The notes: a model not told the origin generated them from the sequence alone. Positions 9,770 to 21,676 are shown, counted from the stretch's first letter. The stretch is 64,000 nucleotides of DNA from Lysobacter solisilvae (GCF_016613535.2 NZ_CP071518.1:2480001-2544000); one strand, 5' to 3'. A program made the numbers and translations.

Positions 9770-12391
9770 TCAGAGCAGTTGCTTGAGCCGGTACAACGCC
9801 TCGAGCGCCTGCTTGGGCGTGAGATCGTCGGGGTCGATGCCGGTCAGTGCATCCAGTGCCGCCGATGTGGGCGCGAACAGGCCGAACTGCTGCGGCTGGT
9901 CCAGCGCGGGAGCGCTGAGGTCCGGACGCGGCGCATCGCGTCCCTGCTGTTCGAGTTCGGCCAGGCGGCCGCGCGCCTGCTTCACCACGGCCTTGGGCAG
10001 GCCGGCGAGCGCCGCGACCTGCAGTCCGAAGCTGCGGTCGGCCGGGCCGTCCTTGACCGCGTGCATGAAGACCAGCGATTCACCGTGCTCGACCGCGTCC
10101 AGGTGCACGTTGGCGATGCCGCTGCCGGGTTCGGCCAGCGCCGTGAGCTCGAAGTAGTGCGTCGCGAAGAGCGTGTACGCGCGATTGGCGTGGGCCAAGT
10201 GCCGCGCGCAGGCCTCGGCGAGGGCGAGGCCGTCGTAGGTCGACGTGCCTCGGCCGATCTCGTCCATCAACACCAGCGACTGCGCGGTCGCGTGGTGGAG
10301 GATGTAGGAGGTCTCGCTCATTTCGACCATGAAGGTCGACTGCCCGCGGGCCAGGTCGTCGCCGGCGCCGATGCGGGTGAGGATGCGGTCGACCGGGCCG
10401 ATGCAGGCGCGCGTGGCCGGCACGAAGCTGCCGATATGGGCCAGCAGCACGATCAGCGCGTTCTGGCGCATGTAGGTGCTCTTGCCGCCCATGTTCGGGC
10501 CGGTGATCACCAGCATGCGGCGGGCGTCGTGCAGGTCCAGGTCGTTGGGTTCGAAGGGCTCGGCGCGCACGGCCTCCACGACCGGATGCCGGCCGCGTTC
10601 GATGCGGATGCCATCGCCGTCGGTCAGTTCGGGGCGCGACCAGTCCAGGGCCTGGGCGCGTTCGGCCAGGCAGGCCAGCACGTCGATCTCGGCCAGGCTG
10701 GCGGCGCAGCACTTGAGCGGTTCCAGGCGCGCGTTGAGCGCATCGAGCAGTTGTTCGTACAGCAGGCGCTCGCGCGCGAGCGAGCGTTCGCGGGCGGACA
10801 GCACCTTGTCTTCGAACTGCTTGAGTTCCTGGGTGATGTAGCGCTCGGCGCCGGTCAGCGTCTGGCGGCGCGTGTAGTGGGCGGGCGCCTTGTCCGACTG
10901 GCCCTTGCTGATCTCGATGAAATAGCCGTGGACGCGGTTGTAGCCGACCTTGAGCGTACCGATGCCGGTGCTCGCCCGCTCGCGGGCTTCCAGGTCGATC
11001 AGGAACTGGTCGGCATGCGTGGAGAGCGTGCGCAGCTCGTCCAGTTCGGCGTCGTAACCGTCGGCGAAGATCCCGCCGTCGCGCGCCAGTACCGGTGGCT
11101 GCGGCATCAGCGCGCGGGCCAGCAGGCCGGCGTGTTCGCCGTGGTCGCCCAGCTGCGCGGTGAGTTCGGACAGGCGCGGCGAGTCGAGCGCGGCCAGGTG
11201 GCCGCAGGCGACGGGCAGCAGGCCCAGGCCGTCGCGCAGGGTGGACAGGTCGCGCGGCCGGGCGCTGCGCAGGGCCACGCGCGCGAGGATGCGCTCGAGA
11301 TCGCCCAGCGCGCGGAAGGCCTCGCGCAGCCGCTGCGCCACGCCCGATTCGATCAGCGCCGCCACCGCATGGTGGCGCCGGCGCAGCACCTCGCGATCGC
11401 GCAACGGGCGGTGCAGCCAGCGGCGCAGCAGGCGTCCGCCCATCGGGGTGATCGTGGAGTCCAGCACGCCCAGCAGCGTGGTGCGGGTGTCCCCGTCGAC
11501 GCGCGTGTCCAGTTCCATGTGCCGGCGCGTGGCGGCGTTCATGGCGATGGCGCCATCGCCCGATTCCATGGCGATGGAGGTGAGGTGGGGCAGGCGCTGC
11601 TTCTGGGTTTCCTCGACGTAGCCCAGCAGCGCCGAGGCGGCCGCGATGCCCAGCGGCCGGTCGTCGATGCCGAAGCCGGAAAGGTCGTGCACGGCGAAGA
11701 ACCGCAGCAGCTGGCGGCGGCCGCTGTCGGCGTCGAACAGCCACGGCGCGCGGCGACGCAGGCCGGTACGGGCGAGCAGGAAACCGCTCCAGCCCTCCTC
11801 GTCGGGAATCAGCACTTCGGCCGGCTCCAGGCGGGACAGTTCCGCTTCCAGCCCGTCTTCGGTGGCGACCTCGTTGACCAGCAGGCGTCCCGCGGCCAGG
11901 TCCGCCCAGGCGATGCCGAAACCGGCCTTGCCCCTTGCCACGGCCATCAGCAGCGTGTCGCGGCGTTCGTTGAGGAGGGCTTCGTCGGTCACCGTGCCGG
12001 GGGTCACGATGCGCACGACCTTGCGCTCGACCAGGCCCTTGGCCAGGGCGGGATCGCCGATCTGTTCGCAGATTGCCACCGATTCGCCAAGCGCGACCAG
12101 CCGTGCGAGATAGCCTTCGTACGCATGGACCGGCACGCCGGCCATGGGGATGGGCTGGCCGGCCGAACTGCCGCGCTGGGTCAGGGTGATGTCGAGCAGT
12201 CGCGCCGCCTTGCGGGCGTCGTCGAAGAACAGCTCGTAGAAGTCGCCCATACGGAAGAACAGCAGAACGTCCGGATGCTCCGCCTTGGCGGCGAAGAACT
12301 GCTTCATCAGGGGCGTGTGCTCGGCGGGAGGCGCGGCGGGGGCGCGTTCGGGTTCCACGGTGCGGTCGTGCGGAGGGGGCGTGCTGTCCAT
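9770..12391 (-). CDS. mutS: DNA mismatch repair protein MutS
   Basis: An 873-residue protein that recognises mismatches and recruits MutL. The mismatch-binding domain has the [15 protein letters not shown] motif containing the Phe-x-Glu finger. Connector, lever and clamp domains follow, then the ATPase with Walker [29 protein letters not shown], and [11 protein letters not shown]. The C-terminal helix-turn-helix tail ([17 protein letters not shown]) is present. I chose the ATG at 12391 because the preceding open frame lacks conserved residues. It is divergent from the TonB receptor gene. The intact mutS contrasts with the disrupted mutL at 40-41 kb. Confidence 0.97.
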   Translation of the reverse strand: MDSTPPPHDRTVEPERAPAAPPAEHTPLMKQFFAAKAEHPDVLLFFRMGDFYELFFDDARKAARLLDITLTQRGSSAGQPIPMAGVPVHAYEGYLARLVALGESVAICEQIGDPALAKGLVERKVVRIVTPGTVTDEALLNERRDTLLMAVARGKAGFGIAWADLAAGRLLVNEVATEDGLEAELSRLEPAEVLIPDEEGWSGFLLARTGLRRRAPWLFDADSGRRQLLRFFAVHDLSGFGIDDRPLGIAAASALLGYVEETQKQRLPHLTSIAMESGDGAIAMNAATRRHMELDTRVDGDTRTTLLGVLDSTITPMGGRLLRRWLHRPLRDREVLRRRHHAVAALIESGVAQRLREAFRALGDLERILARVALRSARPRDLSTLRDGLGLLPVACGHLAALDSPRLSELTAQLGDHGEHAGLLARALMPQPPVLARDGGIFADGYDAELDELRTLSTHADQFLIDLEARERASTGIGTLKVGYNRVHGYFIEISKGQSDKAPAHYTRRQTLTGAERYITQELKQFEDKVLSARERSLARERLLYEQLLDALNARLEPLKCCAASLAEIDVLACLAERAQALDWSRPELTDGDGIRIERGRHPVVEAVRAEPFEPNDLDLHDARRMLVITGPNMGGKSTYMRQNALIVLLAHIGSFVPATRACIGPVDRILTRIGAGDDLARGQSTFMVEMSETSYILHHATAQSLVLMDEIGRGTSTYDGLALAEACARHLAHANRAYTLFATHYFELTALAEPGSGIANVHLDAVEHGESLVFMHAVKDGPADRSFGLQVAALAGLPKAVVKQARGRLAELEQQGRDAPRPDLSAPALDQPQQFGLFAPTSAALDALTGIDPDDLTPKQALEALYRLKQLL

Positions 12392-12633
12392 CGAGGTCCG
12401 GTGCGGCTGGTACGTGCAACGGGCTGCATGATGACAGCAAGCGGGCGGCCGATGCGCGCCGCGCCGCACGGCCCGTGAAGGGAGCCGGGGCATATGCTAG
12501 CTTCACACCCGACTGCCCTGTATGCCGCGACAGCGGGCCACGGGTAGGGCACACCGCGCAAGGGGCGGCGCGGACAAGAAAAACCGGAATCCGGAGCGGC
12601 GCGGGCCGCTCCCGACCAAATGGGGGCTCGTCC

Positions 12634-15297
12634 ATGAAAGGCAACGCGCAGAGAAAAGTCTTGTCGCTGGCGGTGATTGCCGTGCTGGCCACGATGGTGG
12701 GCCTGCCGGCGCACGCACAGGAGGCTCCGGCGGCCGCGCCGGCGCCTGGCGAGCGTGCTCCGGGTGAGCAGGAGAAGGCCACCACGCTTTCGGAGATCGT
12801 CGTCACCGCCCAGAAGCGCGAGGAGACGTTGCAGAACGTCCCGATCGCGCTGACCGCGTTGCCCGAGCAGTTGCTGCAGGACACCGGCGTCAAGGACATC
12901 AAGGACCTGCAGATCCTGGTGCCCGGCCTGACCGTCACCAGCACCCAGAACGAAGCCATCACCACCGCGCGCATCCGCGGCATCGGCACGGTCGGCGACA
13001 ACGCCGGCCTGGAATCGTCGGTGGGCGTGGTGATCGACGGCGTCTACCGCCCGCGCAACAGTGTCGGCTTCGGCGACCTGGGCGAGCTGGAGCGCATCGA
13101 AGTGCTCAAGGGGCCGCAGGGCACGATCTTCGGCAAGAACACGTCGGCGGGCGTCATCAACGTCATCACCCGCCGGCCCTACTACGGCACCGGCGTCGAG
13201 GGTGAGGTCACGGTCGGGGACTACAACGCCCTGGGCCTGGCCGGTGCCTTCAACACCACGCTCGGCGAGCGGTCGGCGATGCGCGTTTACGCGGTCAAGC
13301 GCGAACGCGACGGCTTCATGGACGTGCATACCGGCGGCGGTCCGCGGCAGGAAACGGAGGACGGCGACCAGAACTTCCATTCGCTGCGCGGCCAGCTGCT
13401 GTTCGAGCCCACCGATACGCTGGATATCCTGTTCGCGGCCGATTACACCAGCCGTGAGGAAACCTGCTGCGCGGCCGCCACCATCGTGCGAGGCGGCACG
13501 GCGGCCATCATCAATGCGCTGTCGCCGGATGAAGGCGTGGCGCCCGTGGCCGATCCGTTCGCCCGTGATGCCTGGAGCAACCGCAGCACCGAACAGGACG
13601 TCAAGGACAAGGGCGTCCAGGCCGAGGTCAACTGGGATACGCCCTGGTTCTCGGGCGCGACGCTGACCTCGATCACCGCCAATCGCGAGTGGGATGCCAT
13701 CAACGGCCTGGACTTCGACTTCACCAGCGCCGACCTGCTCTACCGCAATCCGGATCCGAACGAATCGCTGACTGCTTTCGACACCTTCAGCCAGGAATTC
13801 CGGCTGACCGGCTCGACCGATTCGATCGACTGGATGTTCGGCGCGTTCTACTCGGACGAGGACCTGGCGCGCAACGATTCCTACCGGATCGGCGCCGCGT
13901 ACGAGCCTTACCTCTCCACCCTGGTCGGCGCGCGCGTGCTCGGCGCACTGGCGCAGCAGCTGGCGCCGCTCGGCATCACGGTGGACCTGTCCAACCCGGC
14001 GATCTTCCTGTCGCAGGTAAGTGGACAGCCGTTTGGCACGAACTTCACCGGCCTGGGCGCGCTCGACCGGCACCGCCAGAACTCCAAGAGCCTGGCGTTC
14101 TTCACCAACAACACCTGGCACGCCACCGACGCCCTCGACCTGACCCTGGGCCTGCGCTACACGCGCGAGGACAAGGAAGTCGATTCGACCTTCAGCAATC
14201 CCAACGGCAGCATCGGCTGCGGATCGGTGCTGGCCAACCCGGCGGCACGCGTCGGTGGCGCGCTGGCGCAGCGGATTCCCAACTTCGCCGCGCTGCCGCC
14301 TGCCATCCAGGCCCAGCTGATCGGGGCCGTGGCGCCGCAGATCGCGGGCTTCATGTGCCTGCCCTGGGCCAACGCGCTGCACAACGGCCGCGCGACGCAC
14401 CAGGAGCGCGAGGAGAAAGAGTGGTCGGGAACGGTGAAGGCGGCCTACCGCTGGAACGAGACCGTGATGACCTACTTCTCCGCCGCGCGCGGCTACAAGG
14501 CCGGCGGCTTCAACCTGGACCGGGTGCAGTCCGCCGACGGCCTGTCCACCAGTGGAGCAGGCGTCCGGCCGGTGAACGACACCTCGTTCCCGGGTGAGTT
14601 CGTCGACAGCTATGAACTGGGCGCCAAGACCACCTGGGCCGACGGCAACCTGCTGCTCAACGCGACCTTGTTCCACCAGACCTACAGCGACTTCCAGCTC
14701 AACAGCTTCCTGGGCACCAGCTTCGTCGTCCGCTCGATCCCCGAAGTGATATCCCAGGGTGTCGACACCGAAGTGCTGTGGAAGTCCGGCATCGACGGCC
14801 TGAGCTTCCAGGGTGGCCTGACCTACGCCGACACCAAGTACGGCGATGAACGGCCGACTGTGGAATTCCTGGACACGCCGGCCGCCAATCCCGGTTCGCT
14901 CTACAAGCTGCCCGGCAGCCAGGCCAGCTTCGCGCCGAAGTGGTCGGGGTCGGGCGCTGTCACCTACGAATGGGATTTCGGCTCCAGCCTGGTCGGTCGT
15001 TTCAACCTGGGCGCCAAGTACATGTCGGATTTCAACACCGGCTCGGACCTGGACGTGGAAAAGGAGCAGGACGCCTACACGGTGGTCAACGCCCGCATCG
15101 GCTTCGGCCGCAAGGACAAGCGCTGGATGGTGGAAGCCTGGGCGCAGAACCTGACCGACGCCGAATACATGCAGGTGGCGTTCGATGCGCCGCTGCAGGC
15201 GCCGGGTACTTCGCTGCCGGGCGATCCGCTGAACTCCTACAACGCGTTCCTCGGCGCGCCGCGCACCTACGGCTTGACCCTGCGGGTGCAGTACTGA
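12634..15297 (+). CDS. TonB-dependent outer-membrane receptor
   Basis: An 887-residue protein with a Sec signal peptide (cleavage expected after GLPAHA near residue 28), a TonB-box-like stretch [19 protein letters not shown], a plug domain with ARIRGIGT and [28 protein letters not shown], and a long beta-barrel ending in the aromatic residue of LTLRVQY. The substrate is unknown; the [12 protein letters not shown] plug is widespread among receptors for diverse substrates. It lies between mutS and pncC with no transporter or regulator nearby, so context gives no clue. Confidence 0.92.
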   Translation: MKGNAQRKVLSLAVIAVLATMVGLPAHAQEAPAAAPAPGERAPGEQEKATTLSEIVVTAQKREETLQNVPIALTALPEQLLQDTGVKDIKDLQILVPGLTVTSTQNEAITTARIRGIGTVGDNAGLESSVGVVIDGVYRPRNSVGFGDLGELERIEVLKGPQGTIFGKNTSAGVINVITRRPYYGTGVEGEVTVGDYNALGLAGAFNTTLGERSAMRVYAVKRERDGFMDVHTGGGPRQETEDGDQNFHSLRGQLLFEPTDTLDILFAADYTSREETCCAAATIVRGGTAAIINALSPDEGVAPVADPFARDAWSNRSTEQDVKDKGVQAEVNWDTPWFSGATLTSITANREWDAINGLDFDFTSADLLYRNPDPNESLTAFDTFSQEFRLTGSTDSIDWMFGAFYSDEDLARNDSYRIGAAYEPYLSTLVGARVLGALAQQLAPLGITVDLSNPAIFLSQVSGQPFGTNFTGLGALDRHRQNSKSLAFFTNNTWHATDALDLTLGLRYTREDKEVDSTFSNPNGSIGCGSVLANPAARVGGALAQRIPNFAALPPAIQAQLIGAVAPQIAGFMCLPWANALHNGRATHQEREEKEWSGTVKAAYRWNETVMTYFSAARGYKAGGFNLDRVQSADGLSTSGAGVRPVNDTSFPGEFVDSYELGAKTTWADGNLLLNATLFHQTYSDFQLNSFLGTSFVVRSIPEVISQGVDTEVLWKSGIDGLSFQGGLTYADTKYGDERPTVEFLDTPAANPGSLYKLPGSQASFAPKWSGSGAVTYEWDFGSSLVGRFNLGAKYMSDFNTGSDLDVEKEQDAYTVVNARIGFGRKDKRWMVEAWAQNLTDAEYMQVAFDAPLQAPGTSLPGDPLNSYNAFLGAPRTYGLTLRVQY

Positions 15298-15307
15298 GAC
15301 ATGCGCA

Positions 15308-15335
15308 CGACGGCCCGCCGCGAGGCGGGCCGTCG
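15308..15335 (+). terminator. Long GC hairpin after the TonB receptor
   Basis: Twelve-base arms cgacggcccgcc/ggcgggccgtcg around a gcga loop, 10 nt after the receptor stop. It lacks a T-tract, so it may be a weak terminator or a 3' stabilising hairpin. Confidence 0.5.
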
Positions 15336-15374
15336 CATGCCCGGCGCGATCGGCGGCCCGGCTATAGTTCGCCG

Positions 15375-15875
15375 ATGGACGACACCGCCAGCCCCGAACA
15401 CCTTTCCCGCCTCGCCCAGGAACTGGGCGCCGCGGCGCTGGCCCGCCACCACAGCCTGGTGACCGCCGAAAGCTGCACCGGGGGCTGGATCGCCAAGGTG
15501 CTGACCGACATCGCCGGGTCTTCGGCCTGGTTCGAATGCGGCATCGCCGCCTACAGCTACGAATCCAAGCAGGCCCTGCTGGGCGTGCGTCCTGAGACGC
15601 TGGAGCACCATGGCGCGGTCAGCCGCGAGACCGTCCTCGAGATGGTCTCCGGCGCGCTCGTGCACTCGGGCGCGACGCTGGCCGTGGCCGTGACCGGGAT
15701 TGCCGGGCCCTCCGGCGGCACCGCCGACAAGCCCGTGGGCACCGTGTGGATCGGCTGGAAGCGACGAGGCGGCTACGCGGCGGCCGAGGTGTTCCATTTC
15801 GAAGGGGACCGGGACGCGGTGCGTCGCCGGACCGTGGCCGCGGCCCTGAAAGGCCTGCTGGCGCTGGCGGTCTGA
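15375..15875 (+). CDS. pncC: Nicotinamide-nucleotide amidohydrolase PncC (CinA C-terminal domain)
   Basis: A 166-residue stand-alone CinA_C domain that deamidates NMN to nicotinate mononucleotide in NAD recycling. The motifs [41 protein letters not shown] and [24 protein letters not shown] are the family signatures, with the catalytic Ser in AESCTGG. A TATAGT box at 15363-15368 ends only six bases before the ATG, so the transcript is probably leaderless. It is followed by lexA on the same strand. Confidence 0.95.
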   Translation: MDDTASPEHLSRLAQELGAAALARHHSLVTAESCTGGWIAKVLTDIAGSSAWFECGIAAYSYESKQALLGVRPETLEHHGAVSRETVLEMVSGALVHSGATLAVAVTGIAGPSGGTADKPVGTVWIGWKRRGGYAAAEVFHFEGDRDAVRRRTVAAALKGLLALAV

Positions 15876-15879
15876 GGGC

Positions 15880-15918
15880 TTGCAATTGCCGGAAGGGCGT
15901 TAGTAGTATTGCTACTAA
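15880..15918 (+). promoter_or_regulatory. lexA promoter with LexA operator
   Basis: TTAGTAG/CTACTAA are perfect seven-base inverted arms around tattg (15900-15918), close to the xanthomonad SOS box TTAGN6TACTA. The operator covers a TAGTAT -10 candidate (15904-15909), and its last base is the A of the lexA ATG. A TTGCAA -35 candidate is at 15880-15885. Binding by LexA would block transcription start directly. Confidence 0.85.
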
Positions 15919-16544
15919 TGAACCTGACCGACACCCAGCGCGCCATCCTCGCCCTCATCGCCGAGCGGATCGAAGGCGAGGGCGTCCCGCCTTCGCAGAC
16001 CGAGATCGCGACGGCCTTCGGCTTCAGCAGCGTCCGCGCCGCGCAGTACCACCTCGAGGCCCTGGAGCGCGCAGGCGCCATCCAGCGCATCCCGGGCCAG
16101 GCGCGGGGCATCCGCCTCACCCAGGCCGGCCGCCCGCCCGCCGCCAACGACGATGCCCTGCGCCTGCCGGTGCTCGGCCAGGTCGCAGCGGGTGCGCCGA
16201 TCGGCGCCGGGACGGATCTGGAAGCCGACAACTACGTCCTGCTCGACAAGAACTTCTTCGCGCCCGCGCCGGACTACCTGCTCAAGGTCAAGGGCGACTC
16301 GATGCGCGACGAGGGGATCTTCGACGGCGACCTGATCGGCGTGCACCGCACGACCCAGGCACGCAGCGGCCAGATCGTCGTGGCCCGGATCGACGACGAA
16401 GTCACGGTGAAGCTGCTCAAGATCGGGCGGGACCGCATCCGGCTGCTGCCACGCAACCCGGACTACGCCCCCATCGAGGTCTTGCCCGACCAGGACTTCG
16501 CGATCGAAGGGCTGTATTGCGGCCTGGTGAGGCCCAACCGATGA
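15918..16544 (+). CDS. lexA: SOS repressor LexA
   Basis: A 208-residue repressor. The N-terminal winged-helix domain reads LTDTQRAILALIAERI followed by PPSQTEIATAFGFSSVRAAQYHL. The self-cleavage bond is Ala91-Gly92 in VAAGAPIG, the nucleophile is Ser128 (KGDSMRDEG) and the general base is Lys165 (VTVKLL). The start at 15918 coincides with the end of its operator, implying autoregulation and little or no 5' leader. It lies upstream of recA with a 189-nt gap. Confidence 0.96.
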   Translation: MNLTDTQRAILALIAERIEGEGVPPSQTEIATAFGFSSVRAAQYHLEALERAGAIQRIPGQARGIRLTQAGRPPAANDDALRLPVLGQVAAGAPIGAGTDLEADNYVLLDKNFFAPAPDYLLKVKGDSMRDEGIFDGDLIGVHRTTQARSGQIVVARIDDEVTVKLLKIGRDRIRLLPRNPDYAPIEVLPDQDFAIEGLYCGLVRPNR

Positions 16545-16733
16545 CATCGGACCTCGCTGCCACCCAATGGCGGCGTTTTCCTACCCCGCCGCAGGCCGCG
16601 CATCCCTCGCGCGACCGCAGGCTGGACCGGATACTTTTTTTGCAGGCAGTCCGTCGCGTCTCAGTCTCTGCGATACCCGGCCGCTAACCTGACCTCATTG
16701 CGACATTCACCTCCGAACCAAGGAACCGCCACG

Positions 16734-17771
16734 ATGGATGAGAACAAGAAGCGCGCCCTCTCGGCCGCCCTGGGCCAGATCGAAAAGCAGTACGGCAAGG
16801 GAGCGGTCATGCGCATGGGCGACCAGGTGGCCGAACCGGTCGAGGTCATCGGCACCGGCTCGCTGATGCTGGACATCGCGCTGGGCATCGGTGGCCTGCC
16901 CAAGGGCCGCGTCGTGGAAATCTACGGTCCCGAGTCCTCGGGCAAGACCACGCTTACCCTGCAGACCATCGCCCAGTGCCAGAAGCTCGGAGGCACCTGC
17001 GCCTTCGTGGACGCCGAACACGCCCTCGATCCGACCTACGCCTCCAAGCTGGGCGTGAACGTGGACGACCTGCTGGTGAGCCAGCCCGACACCGGCGAAC
17101 AGGCGCTGGAAATCGCGGACATGCTGGTCCGTTCCAACGCGGTGGACATGGTGGTCATCGACTCGGTAGCTGCACTGACGCCCAGGGCGGAAATCGAAGG
17201 CGAAATGGGCGACCAGCTGCCCGGTCTGCAGGCTCGCCTGATGAGCCAGGCCCTGCGCAAGCTCACCGGCAACATCAAGCGCAGCAACTGCATGGTGATC
17301 TTCATCAACCAGCTGCGCATGAAGATCGGCGTGATGATGCCCGGGCAAAGCCCGGAAACCACCACGGGCGGCAACGCGCTGAAGTTCTACGCCTCCATTC
17401 GCCTCGACATCCGCCGCATCGGCGCAGTGAAGAAGGGCGACGAGATCGTGGGCAACCAGACCCGCATCAAGGTCGTGAAGAACAAGATGGCCCCGCCTTT
17501 CAAGCAGGTCATCACGGAAATCCTGTACGGCGAGGGCATCTCGCGCGAAGGCGAGCTGATCGACATGGGCGTGGAAGCCAAGCTGGTCGAGAAGTCGGGT
17601 GCCTGGTATGGCTACAGCGGGGAACGCATCGGGCAGGGCAAGGAGAATGCCCGTCAGTACCTCAAGGACAACCCGCAGCTGGCCGCCCAGCTGGAGGCGT
17701 CGCTGCGCGAGAAGTTCACCCCCGCCGAAGCCCGTCGCGACGAGGGCGATGCTCCCGTCGCCGATGACTGA
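16734..17771 (+). CDS. recA: Recombinase RecA
   Basis: A 345-residue strand-exchange ATPase and LexA coprotease. The family start [23 protein letters not shown] fixes the ATG at 16734. Walker A is GPESSGKTT near residue 65-73; conserved loops [22 protein letters not shown] and [18 protein letters not shown] follow. The C-terminus is acidic ([10 protein letters not shown]). A GATACTT -10-like element is near 16628, but no LexA-type palindrome is visible in the lexA-recA gap. recX begins 23 nt downstream. Confidence 0.98.
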   Translation: MDENKKRALSAALGQIEKQYGKGAVMRMGDQVAEPVEVIGTGSLMLDIALGIGGLPKGRVVEIYGPESSGKTTLTLQTIAQCQKLGGTCAFVDAEHALDPTYASKLGVNVDDLLVSQPDTGEQALEIADMLVRSNAVDMVVIDSVAALTPRAEIEGEMGDQLPGLQARLMSQALRKLTGNIKRSNCMVIFINQLRMKIGVMMPGQSPETTTGGNALKFYASIRLDIRRIGAVKKGDEIVGNQTRIKVVKNKMAPPFKQVITEILYGEGISREGELIDMGVEAKLVEKSGAWYGYSGERIGQGKENARQYLKDNPQLAAQLEASLREKFTPAEARRDEGDAPVADD

Positions 17772-17794
17772 TCGAAATTCCGGCACCCAGGTCG

Positions 17795-18364
17795 ATGCGT
17801 GATTCGGATCTCGAAGTCCCGGACGGCCATGAATCGCCCGGGGCCCGCCGGCCAGACCCGGCGGCGGACGAGATGTCGCCGCTTCTGGCACCTGGGGCGC
17901 CGGGCAAGTCCCGGCGCAGGGTAGCCACCGTCACGGAGCGCGCCCTGGGGCTGCTGACGCGCAGGGAACATTCAAGGAAGGAACTGGTGCAAAAGCTCAC
18001 CTCGCGCGGCATGGAAGCGGCCGAGGTGGAATCCACAGTAGCCCGTTTGGCCAATGACGGCTGGCAGGACGATACCCGGTTCGCCGAGAGTCTGGTCCGG
18101 GCGCGGGCCTCCTCGGGCTACGGCCCGGTCCGGCTTCGGGCCGAGCTGGCTACCCACGGGCTGGACCGGGACGCCGTCGCCCGGGCCCTGGACAGTTTTT
18201 CTGGCGACTGGGCCGAGATCGCCTCCGACCTCGTCCGTCGGCGCTTCGGCCCAGTCGCCAATTTTGACCTCGCCCGACGGCGCAAGGCTGTCGATTTGCT
18301 GGTCCGGCGGGGCTTCGACCGGACGGCCGTGCTGGCTGCCCTCCGGCCCGCCGACGAGGATTGA
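17795..18364 (+). CDS. recX: Regulatory protein RecX
   Basis: A 189-residue modulator of RecA filaments. After a non-conserved acidic/Pro-rich N-terminus come three RecX helical repeats: ALGLLTRREHSRKELVQKL, ARLANDGWQDDTRFAESLV and RRRKAVDLLVRRGFDRTAVLAAL. The position 23 nt after recA gives strong context. The start at 17795 could be later, since the first ~40 residues are not conserved. Confidence 0.93.
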   Translation: MRDSDLEVPDGHESPGARRPDPAADEMSPLLAPGAPGKSRRRVATVTERALGLLTRREHSRKELVQKLTSRGMEAAEVESTVARLANDGWQDDTRFAESLVRARASSGYGPVRLRAELATHGLDRDAVARALDSFSGDWAEIASDLVRRRFGPVANFDLARRRKAVDLLVRRGFDRTAVLAALRPADED

Positions 18365-18507
18365 GGCGCCAACCGGCGGCGCTTGCGCCGCGTGCCTGAT
18401 AGGCTAGAAGGCTTTCCGCATTGGGTTGTCCGCTGGGCCCGTCGCCGCCATGTCTGGTGGAACGGCCGGCGAGCAGCCCGGCCCAGCCCTTCGACTTTGC
18501 GCCAGGC

Positions 18508-21171
18508 ATGAATACGCCCCGTCAACTTTCCACGACCGAAATCCGACGCGATTTCCTCGAATTCTTCCGCTCGAAGGGCCACGCCGTGGTGCCTTCCAGC
18601 CCGCTGGTGCCGGGCAACGACCCGACCCTGCTGTTCACTAACGCGGGCATGGTCCAGTTCAAGGATGTCTTCCTGGGTGCCGAGAAGCGCAGCTACGTGC
18701 GTGCGGTGTCCTCCCAGCGCTGTGTCCGCGCGGGTGGCAAGCACAATGACCTCGACCAGGTGGGCTACACCGCGCGGCATCACACGTTCTTTGAAATGCT
18801 GGGCAACTTCAGCTTCGGCGACTACTTCAAGCGCGATGCGATTGTCTGGGCCTGGGAGCTGCTGACCGACACCTGGCAGCTGCCCAAGGAGCGTCTGCTG
18901 GCGACCGTGTACCACACCGACGACGAGGCCTTCGAAATCTGGAACAAGGTGGTCGGCTTGCCAGCGGAGCGGATCATCCGGATCGGCGACAACAAGGGCG
19001 CGCCGTTCGCATCGGACAATTTCTGGCAGATGGCCGATACCGGCCCCTGCGGTCCGTGCACCGAGATCTTCTACGATCACGGTGCCCATATCGCGGGTGG
19101 TCCGCCCGGTTCGCCTGACGAAGATGGCGATCGTTTCATCGAGATCTGGAACAACGTCTTCATGCAGTTCGATCGCCAGGCCGACGGCACCTTGCTGCCG
19201 CTGCCTGCACCCTGCGTCGATACGGGCATGGGGCTCGAGCGTCTTGCGGCCGTGCTGCAGCACGTGCACAGCAACTATGAAATCGACCTTTTCCAGCACC
19301 TGATCAAGTCCGCAGCCCGCATCACCGGGACCCAGGATGTCGAGCACAAGTCGTTGCGGGTCATCGCCGACCATATCCGTGCGTGCGCATTCCTTATCGT
19401 CGACGGCGTGTTGCCCAGCAATGAGGGGCGCGGGTATGTGCTGCGCCGCATCGTCCGTCGTGCCGTGCGCCACTTCTGGAAGCTGGGCGCGCTGGATCCG
19501 CAGGGCGCCTTCTGGCGCATGGTCGAGCCCCTCGCCGAAGTGATGGGCGACGCCTACCCCGAACTGGTGCAGAAGCGCGAGCTCGTGGAGCGCGCGCTCA
19601 AGGGCGAAGAAGCCGCATTCGCGCAGACGCTGGATGCAGGCATGCAAAGGCTCGAAACCTACCTTGCACAGTCTGGCGGCACGATTGACGGCGAGCAGCT
19701 GTTCCAGTTGCACGACACCTACGGATGCCCGCCCGACCTGATCGCCGACATCCTGCGCGAGAAGGGCAACGAGCTTCCGGCCGGGGCCATGGCCGACTAC
19801 GAACGGCTGATGGAACAGCAGCGCGAGCGCGCACGCGCGGCGGGCAAGTTCGGCGGCGCCACGACGCTGCCGGCGGAACTGGTCGCCCAGCTCAAGCCGA
19901 CGGAATTCCTGGGGTACGAGAAGCTCACCGAAGGCGGGCTGGAAGTCGTCGGGATACTGAGGGACGGCAAGCCGGTGGAGACCCTCCAGCCGGGCGAGGA
20001 GGCCGTGATCATGCTCGATCGCACGCCGTTCTACGCCGAGAGCGGCGGACAGGTGGGTGATACCGGCGAGCTGGACGAAGCCGGTACCCGATTCCTGGTT
20101 CGAGACACGGTGAAGCTGGCTGGCCAGTTCCACGGCCACGTCGGCCAGCTGACTGCCGGGACCTTGCGCCGCGGCGATCGGCTGCTGGGCGCCGTTGATG
20201 CCAAGCGCCGTTCCGCCACCGTACTCAACCACAGCGCGACCCACCTGCTCCACGCCGCGCTTCGCGACATCCTCGGCACGCACGTGACCCAGAAGGGTTC
20301 CCTTGTCGCCCCCGATCGGCTGCGCTTCGATTTCTCCCATTTCCAGCCGCTGACCGTCGACGAACTTGCCCGCGTCGAGCGCCAGGTCAATGCGCAGATC
20401 CGCGACAACCACGCCGCCGAGGTCCACCACATGGGCATGCAGGAAGCGCTGGATTTTGGCGCGATGGCGCTGTTCGGCGAGAAGTACGGCGAACACGTCC
20501 GCGTGCTCCGGATGGGCGAAGCGTCGACCGAGCTGTGCGGCGGCACGCACGTGACCCGGACTGGTGACATTGGCCTGTTCAAGATCATCGCCGAAGGCGG
20601 TGTCTCCGCCGGTGTCCGCCGGATCGAGGCCGTCACCGGCCAGGGGGCGCTGGACCACGTCGCCGAGGGCGAGCGACGCCTGGACGAAGCGGCCGCGCTG
20701 CTTGGCGGCAATGCATCGGACCTCGCCGACAAGGTACGCAGCCTGCTGGACCGCCAGAAAAAGCTGGAGCGCGAGCTGGATTCGATCAAGGCCAAGGCTG
20801 CCTCGGGCGCCACGGCTGACTTGGCCGGCTCGGCCGTCGAGGTCCGTGGTGTCAAGGTAGTGGCCTCGCGACTGGAGGGTTTCGACGCCAAGGCGCTGCG
20901 CGAGGCGGTCGACAGGCTAAAGCATCAGTTGGGGTCGGCCGTTGTTGTGCTGGCCGGTGCCAACGCTGGCAAGGCGGCCCTGGTGGCCGGAGTCAGCGAC
21001 GGGTTGTCTGGCAAGGTCAAGGCGGGCGAGCTACTGTCCCACGTGGCGGGCCAGATCAATGGCAAGGGCGGCGGTCGACCGGACCTTGCCCAGGGCGGCG
21101 GCGACGATGGTCCGGAGCTGGTCCGGGCACTGGCCGGCGTCACGGACTGGGTCACGCAGAAGCTGGCATGA
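18508..21171 (+). CDS. alaS: Alanyl-tRNA synthetase
   Basis: An 887-residue class II synthetase. Catalytic domain: [21 protein letters not shown], the AlaRS segment [20 protein letters not shown], and [12 protein letters not shown]. The editing domain has the zinc-binding [11 protein letters not shown] and [17 protein letters not shown] motifs, which deacylate Ser/Gly-tRNAAla. The C-Ala domain ends [22 protein letters not shown]. The ATG at 18508 matches the usual N-terminus [17 protein letters not shown]; the frame is open further upstream but not conserved. Confidence 0.98.
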   Translation: MNTPRQLSTTEIRRDFLEFFRSKGHAVVPSSPLVPGNDPTLLFTNAGMVQFKDVFLGAEKRSYVRAVSSQRCVRAGGKHNDLDQVGYTARHHTFFEMLGNFSFGDYFKRDAIVWAWELLTDTWQLPKERLLATVYHTDDEAFEIWNKVVGLPAERIIRIGDNKGAPFASDNFWQMADTGPCGPCTEIFYDHGAHIAGGPPGSPDEDGDRFIEIWNNVFMQFDRQADGTLLPLPAPCVDTGMGLERLAAVLQHVHSNYEIDLFQHLIKSAARITGTQDVEHKSLRVIADHIRACAFLIVDGVLPSNEGRGYVLRRIVRRAVRHFWKLGALDPQGAFWRMVEPLAEVMGDAYPELVQKRELVERALKGEEAAFAQTLDAGMQRLETYLAQSGGTIDGEQLFQLHDTYGCPPDLIADILREKGNELPAGAMADYERLMEQQRERARAAGKFGGATTLPAELVAQLKPTEFLGYEKLTEGGLEVVGILRDGKPVETLQPGEEAVIMLDRTPFYAESGGQVGDTGELDEAGTRFLVRDTVKLAGQFHGHVGQLTAGTLRRGDRLLGAVDAKRRSATVLNHSATHLLHAALRDILGTHVTQKGSLVAPDRLRFDFSHFQPLTVDELARVERQVNAQIRDNHAAEVHHMGMQEALDFGAMALFGEKYGEHVRVLRMGEASTELCGGTHVTRTGDIGLFKIIAEGGVSAGVRRIEAVTGQGALDHVAEGERRLDEAAALLGGNASDLADKVRSLLDRQKKLERELDSIKAKAASGATADLAGSAVEVRGVKVVASRLEGFDAKALREAVDRLKHQLGSAVVVLAGANAGKAALVAGVSDGLSGKVKAGELLSHVAGQINGKGGGRPDLAQGGGDDGPELVRALAGVTDWVTQKLA

Positions 21172-21321
21172 TGGCTGAATGTTGTATGTAGACAGGGGAC
21201 GCCAAGCTGTTCGGGCCCAGGCGGGCTCCGTAATATGTGCGGCGTTTGTATTTGGAAGTAGGGCGTTCCAGAAGGACGGAGTGCCCAGTCCGGCGATCGA
21301 GGCCGGTAAGAGGAGATTCAC

Positions 21322-21525
21322 ATGCTTATCCTGACGCGTCGCGTCGGTGAGACCCTGATGATCGGTGACTCGGTGACTGTCACCGTGCTCGGCGTCAAGG
21401 GCAACCAGGTGCGTATCGGCATCACCGCACCCAAGGACGTCGCAGTCCATCGCGAGGAGATCTATCAGCGCATCCAGCGCGGCGAAGGTGCCCCCGAGCA
21501 CGACCGAAAGGAAGATGCCGGCTGA
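21322..21525 (+). CDS. csrA: Carbon storage regulator CsrA/RsmA
   Basis: A 67-residue RNA-binding dimer that represses or stabilises mRNAs at GGA sites. [16 protein letters not shown] and [22 protein letters not shown] carry the conserved strand 1 and Arg44-region contacts. AAGAGGAG six bases before the ATG is a strong ribosome binding site and itself contains GGA, so autoregulation is plausible. alaS-csrA-tRNA-Ser is a conserved gammaproteobacterial order. The 150 nt before it holds AT-rich promoter-like sequence (gtaatatg, ttgtattt). Confidence 0.97.
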   Translation: MLILTRRVGETLMIGDSVTVTVLGVKGNQVRIGITAPKDVAVHREEIYQRIQRGEGAPEHDRKEDAG

Positions 21526-21531
21526 AAGTTA

Positions 21532-21561
21532 TTGCCGTATGAGGGTCGGAGCCGTTATGCT
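21532..21561 (+). promoter_or_regulatory. Promoter of the tRNA-Ser/tRNA-Arg pair
   Basis: TTGCCG at 21532-21537 and TATGCT at 21556-21561 are 18 nt apart, between csrA and tRNA-Ser. Each hexamer matches consensus at 4/6 positions. Confidence 0.55.
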
Positions 21562-21583
21562 CTGCGCCCGCTGAGTTTGCCGC

Positions 21584-21676
21584 GGAGACTTGCCCGAGTG
21601 GCCGAAGGGGCTCCCCTGCTAAGGGAGTATGGGGTCAAAAGCTCCATCGAGGGTTCGAATCCCTCAGTCTCCGCCA
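21584..21676 (+). tRNA. tRNA-Ser (GCT anticodon)
   Basis: A 93-nt class II tRNA with a long variable arm, acceptor GGAGACT/AGTCTCC, discriminator G and encoded CCA. The loop CTGCTAA gives anticodon GCT, reading AGC/AGU. Confidence 0.95.

Noticed and set aside
9779-13001. Very long open frames opposite and beside mutS (about 900 and 970 codons).
   Set aside because: They lie antisense or out of frame to a fully conserved MutS; high GC removes stop codons from shadow frames.
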